Assembly (NCBI GenBank): GCA_021807105.1
Contig: JAKAPL010000038.1
Span: forward strand, 1 to 34,235
Length of the DNA: 34,235 bases
From: Myxococcales bacterium
Lineage (GTDB): Bacteria > Myxococcota > Myxococcia > Myxococcales > JAKAPL01
Direction: 5' to 3'
Program-made: the position numbers and the translations under genes
Notes under the pieces: generated by a model
What the model was told of the DNA's origin: nothing
Database searches by the model: none
What the model saw: the letters and a program-made list of their open reading frames with translations, nothing else
Shown: positions 32,118 to 34,235 of the stretch, piece by piece
Layout of the letters: every line of letters begins with the position of its first letter
Position numbering within the stretch: position 1 is the stretch's first letter

Positions 32118-33512
32118 CTACTTCAGCGCGCTCGCCAGCTCGGCGTACAGGTGCACCGCGCTCGCTGCCGCCTTCTCGAAGTCGGCGATCGACATGCTCT
32201 CGTTCTCGGAGTGGGGATTGGAATACGGGTCCTCGACCCCGATGAGCAGCGCCGGGACGCCGCCCAGCTCGCGGGCGAACGGCTCGACGAAGGGGATCGA
32301 TCCCCCGCTGCCGATCAGCACCGGCTCGCGCCCGTAGCCGGCCGTGAGCGCCCGCAGGCAGGCCTGGAAGGCCGGATGGCTCGTGTCGGTGTGCCACCAG
32401 CCGGCGATCGACTCGGGGTGGACGTGGACCTCCACCCCCCAAGGGGGCGATTTCGTGAGCGCCGCGATGAGGGCGTCGCGCGTCTGCACCGGGTCCATGT
32501 CCGGGACGATCCGGACGCCCACCCGGGCCCAGGCGCTCTCGTTGATCACGTTCCGGGCGTCCTTGCGCGAGCTGGCCTCGAAGGCGTTGATGGCGAAGGA
32601 CGGCTGCCTCCAGTTGGTCTCCCAGGGGTGCCGGCCGCCGAGCACGCGGGTCCCGGGCAAGAGGCCCGCCTGCGCGCGGAAGTCGTCCAGGGTCCCGGGC
32701 AGCCTCTCGATGCTCGCCCGCTCGAAGGCGGCGAGCGGCCGCACGCGGTCCGGCAGGCCGGGGATGGCGAGGTTCCCCTCGGCGTCGACGAGCCCGGCGA
32801 GGATCCGGGCGAGCGCCAGGGTCGGGTCGGGCACGGGTCCGCCCCACATACCGGAGTGGAGCGGCCTCGCCATCGACCGGACCTCGACGTCGACCGCGAC
32901 GAGCCCCCGCAGGGCGGTCGTGATCGAGGGCAGGCCGGTGTCGAAGTTGCCGGTGTCGGTCAGGACGATCGCGTCGGCCGCCAGGAGGCTGCGATGCTCC
33001 CGGAGCAGCGCGCCCAGGTGCGCCGAGCCGATCTCCTCCTCGCCCTCGACGATCACCTTGATGTTGATCGGGAGCTTCCCCGTCCCGGCGAGCCAGCCGT
33101 CGATGGCCGCCGTGTGGACCACGATCCCCGCCTTGTCGTCCGCGCTTCCGCGCCCCCAGAGGCGGCCGTCGCGGACGACCGGGTCGAAGGGCGGCGTCGT
33201 CCAGCGGGCGGAGTCGCCGGCGGGCTGGACGTCGTGGTGGGCGTACAAGAGGAGCGTCGGCGCGCCCTTGGCATGCCGGTGCTCGCCGAAGACGTACGGG
33301 TGCGCGTCCCCGACCTCGATGAGCCGGACGTTCGCAAGCCCCCTCCGGCGCAGGAGGGCGGCGACGGCCTCGGCGCTGCGCCGGACCTCGGCGGGAGGGA
33401 AACCGGCGAAGGAGACGCTCGGGATGCGGACGAGATCCTGGAGATCCTGGAGCGCTTGAGGGCGCTGGCGCTCCAGGCGGGTCAGGGCTTGGTCGAGGTC
33501 GCTAACGGCCAT
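32118..33512 (-). CDS. M20-family metallopeptidase (dipeptidase-like)
   Basis: A 464-residue zinc peptidase. AHHDVQP at 91-97 carries the first metal ligand and catalytic Asp, and RGSADDKAG gives the bridging Asp. VEGEEEIGS holds the catalytic Glu, and LTDTGNF the next ligand; the C-terminal His lies in YSNPHSENESM. GGSIPF, characteristic of the carnosinase/dipeptidase (CNDP-like) branch, is present in GSGGSIPFVEPF. It should hydrolyse dipeptides or similar substrates in the cytoplasm. Two ATGs occur; that at 33510-33512 has GGAGG 6-10 bases upstream and is preferred over the one at 33524. It is 52 bp after the stop of the heptad-repeat frame. Confidence 0.9.
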   Translation of the reverse strand: MAVSDLDQALTRLERQRPQALQDLQDLVRIPSVSFAGFPPAEVRRSAEAVAALLRRRGLANVRLIEVGDAHPYVFGEHRHAKGAPTLLLYAHHDVQPAGDSARWTTPPFDPVVRDGRLWGRGSADDKAGIVVHTAAIDGWLAGTGKLPINIKVIVEGEEEIGSAHLGALLREHRSLLAADAIVLTDTGNFDTGLPSITTALRGLVAVDVEVRSMARPLHSGMWGGPVPDPTLALARILAGLVDAEGNLAIPGLPDRVRPLAAFERASIERLPGTLDDFRAQAGLLPGTRVLGGRHPWETNWRQPSFAINAFEASSRKDARNVINESAWARVGVRIVPDMDPVQTRDALIAALTKSPPWGVEVHVHPESIAGWWHTDTSHPAFQACLRALTAGYGREPVLIGSGGSIPFVEPFARELGGVPALLIGVEDPYSNPHSENESMSIADFEKAAASAVHLYAELASALK

Positions 33513-33564
33513 TGGGGCCTCCATGGGCGAAGGGGCGGCAAGCCTATGCCAGCTCTCCCGCGTG

Positions 33565-34235
33565 TCAAGCGAAGCGCGTGACGAGCTCAGGGCCTCGGAC
33601 AAGGTCGCCAGAGACCGCGCGCGGCAGAATCCGTTCCCGTTCCCGAGCAACGTTCCGGAAGCCGCGTGCCCGATGAGGTTCGGGGCCTCGGGTATGGGTG
33701 TGGGAGCGGGCGGTCGACCCCGGCCGACCTGAGCCGGGGCCCTGCGATTCTGCCGCTGTCGCTGCTGCCCGCTGCCGCTCGGGGTGCTGCCGGCGTTGCC
33801 CGGCGTGGCGGCGATCGCTGCCCGGGAGGAGCTGTCGAGCGCTGATCTCGGCCTGTCGACCGCTGGTCTCGCCCGGACGACCGCTGGTCTCGCCCAGACG
33901 ACCGCTGGTCTCGCCCAGACGAGCGCTGGTCTCGCCCAGACGACCGCTGGTCTCGCCTAGACGGCCGCTCGTCTCGCCTAGACGGCCGCTGGTCTCGCCC
34001 AGACGACCGCTGGTCTCGCCCAGACGACCGCTGGTCTCGCCCAGACGACCGCTGGTCTCGCCCAGACGACCGCTGGTCTCGCCCAGACGGGCGCTGGTCT
34101 CGCCCAGACGGCCGCTCGTCTCGCCCAGACGGCCGCTCGTCTCGCCCAGACGGCCGCTCGTCTCGCCCAGACGGCCGCTCGTCTCGCCTAGACGGCCGCT
34201 CGTCTCGCCCAGACGGCCGCTCGTCTCGCCTAGAC
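33565..34235 (-). CDS. C-terminal part of a heptad-repeat protein, continuing past the right edge
   Basis: The minus strand is open from the window edge to a TGA at 33565-33567, 222 codons. Residues at the N-terminal side repeat L-G-E-T-S-G-R, with Gly sometimes Ala, for about 18 units. The last units decay to PGETSGR and QAEISAR. The remaining ~90 residues are Arg/Gln/His/Pro-rich and contain no motif I know. Among the repeat units, Leu codons vary as CTG/CTA, Thr as ACC/ACG and Gly as GGC/GGT, all third-position. In another minus frame the CTA variant would create TAG. This points to translation in this frame. Leu every seven residues suggests a coiled coil or an amphipathic helix. The start and N-terminal domain are outside the window. 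Confidence 0.6.
   Translation of the reverse strand, partial: LGETSGRLGETSGRLGETSGRLGETSGRLGETSGRLGETSGRLGETSARLGETSGRLGETSGRLGETSGRLGETSGRLGETSGRLGETSGRLGETSGRLGETSARLGETSGRLGETSGRPGETSGRQAEISARQLLPGSDRRHAGQRRQHPERQRAAATAAESQGPGSGRPGSTARSHTHTRGPEPHRARGFRNVARERERILPRAVSGDLVRGPELVTRFA
33840..34235. repeat. 21-bp tandem repeat array (about 18 units plus one degenerate)
   Basis: The unit CGCTGGTCTCGCCCAGACGAC repeats with a constant 21-bp period from 33861 to the window end, about 17.9 units; 33840-33860 is a decayed unit. Variants are CGCTGG/CGCTCG, CCCAGA/CCTAGA and GACGAC/GACGGC/GACGAG/GACGGG. All are substitutions; no unit has an indel. The array continues beyond the right edge. Confidence 0.97.

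Noticed and set aside
33840..34235. CRISPR-like array
   Set aside because: The 21-bp units are directly joined with no unique spacers, and differ in a codon-patterned way.

Overview
The window is a very GC-rich, densely coded bacterial chromosome segment. GTG and TTG starts are common, genes often overlap by 4 bp (ATGA, GTGA, TTGA), and most have Shine-Dalgarno sites. Three exported lipoproteins carry Asp/Ala/Gly ('DAG/DGG/DSG') linkers, a habit I associate with Myxococcota and related former Deltaproteobacteria. The ispE-spoVG-prs order, a ResB/multihaem cytochrome pair and a DprE1/DprE2-like pair fit that assignment. The lineage is inferred; there is no rRNA or marker gene here. I found no tRNA, rRNA, CRISPR array, transposase or prophage.

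Layout. 1-5171: one end of a dispersed repeat, a small YtxH-like membrane protein, engB, a coupled tetrahaem cytochrome c/ResB pair on the minus strand, then a plus-strand SAM methyltransferase overlapping an orphan D12-class DNA adenine methylase. 5181-7523: a minus-strand LPP20-like lipoprotein, divergent from an exported protein with a Pro/Tyr repeat tail and a small lipoprotein. 7530-15721: a long minus-strand run, read right to left, of a GNAT acetyltransferase, DprE2-like reductase, DprE1-like oxidase, two beta-propeller lipoproteins and an MmgE/PrpD-family protein. 15876-18768: a TPR protein, pterin carbinolamine dehydratase, a small unknown protein, a FabI/FabL-type enoyl-ACP reductase and a 77-residue Cys-rich protein. 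18773-21726: a soluble lytic transglycosylase translationally coupled to a CAP-domain protein. 21806-27450: a complete repeat element, an esterase, a SEC-C protein, two convergent metallophosphoesterase lipoproteins and an unrecognised 372-residue protein. 27585-34235: a minus-strand run (heptad-repeat protein, M20 peptidase, ispE, spoVG, prs, thiE, glutamine amidotransferase-like hydrolase, thiD) combining isoprenoid, PRPP and thiamine biosynthesis.

The two most notable signals are not ordinary genes. First, a dispersed miniature element with 17-bp inverted termini is present in four differently deleted copies (1-106, 12446-12491, 21806-22001, 27575-27687). One copy supplies the last ~32 codons and the stop of thiD, and the smallest has collapsed to a hairpin in front of a lipoprotein gene. 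Second, at the right edge a 21-bp tandem array of about 18 units reads on the minus strand as the heptad L-G-E-T-S-G/A-R. Most differences between units fall at third codon positions of that frame, so the array looks like protein-coding sequence. The gene runs out of the window.
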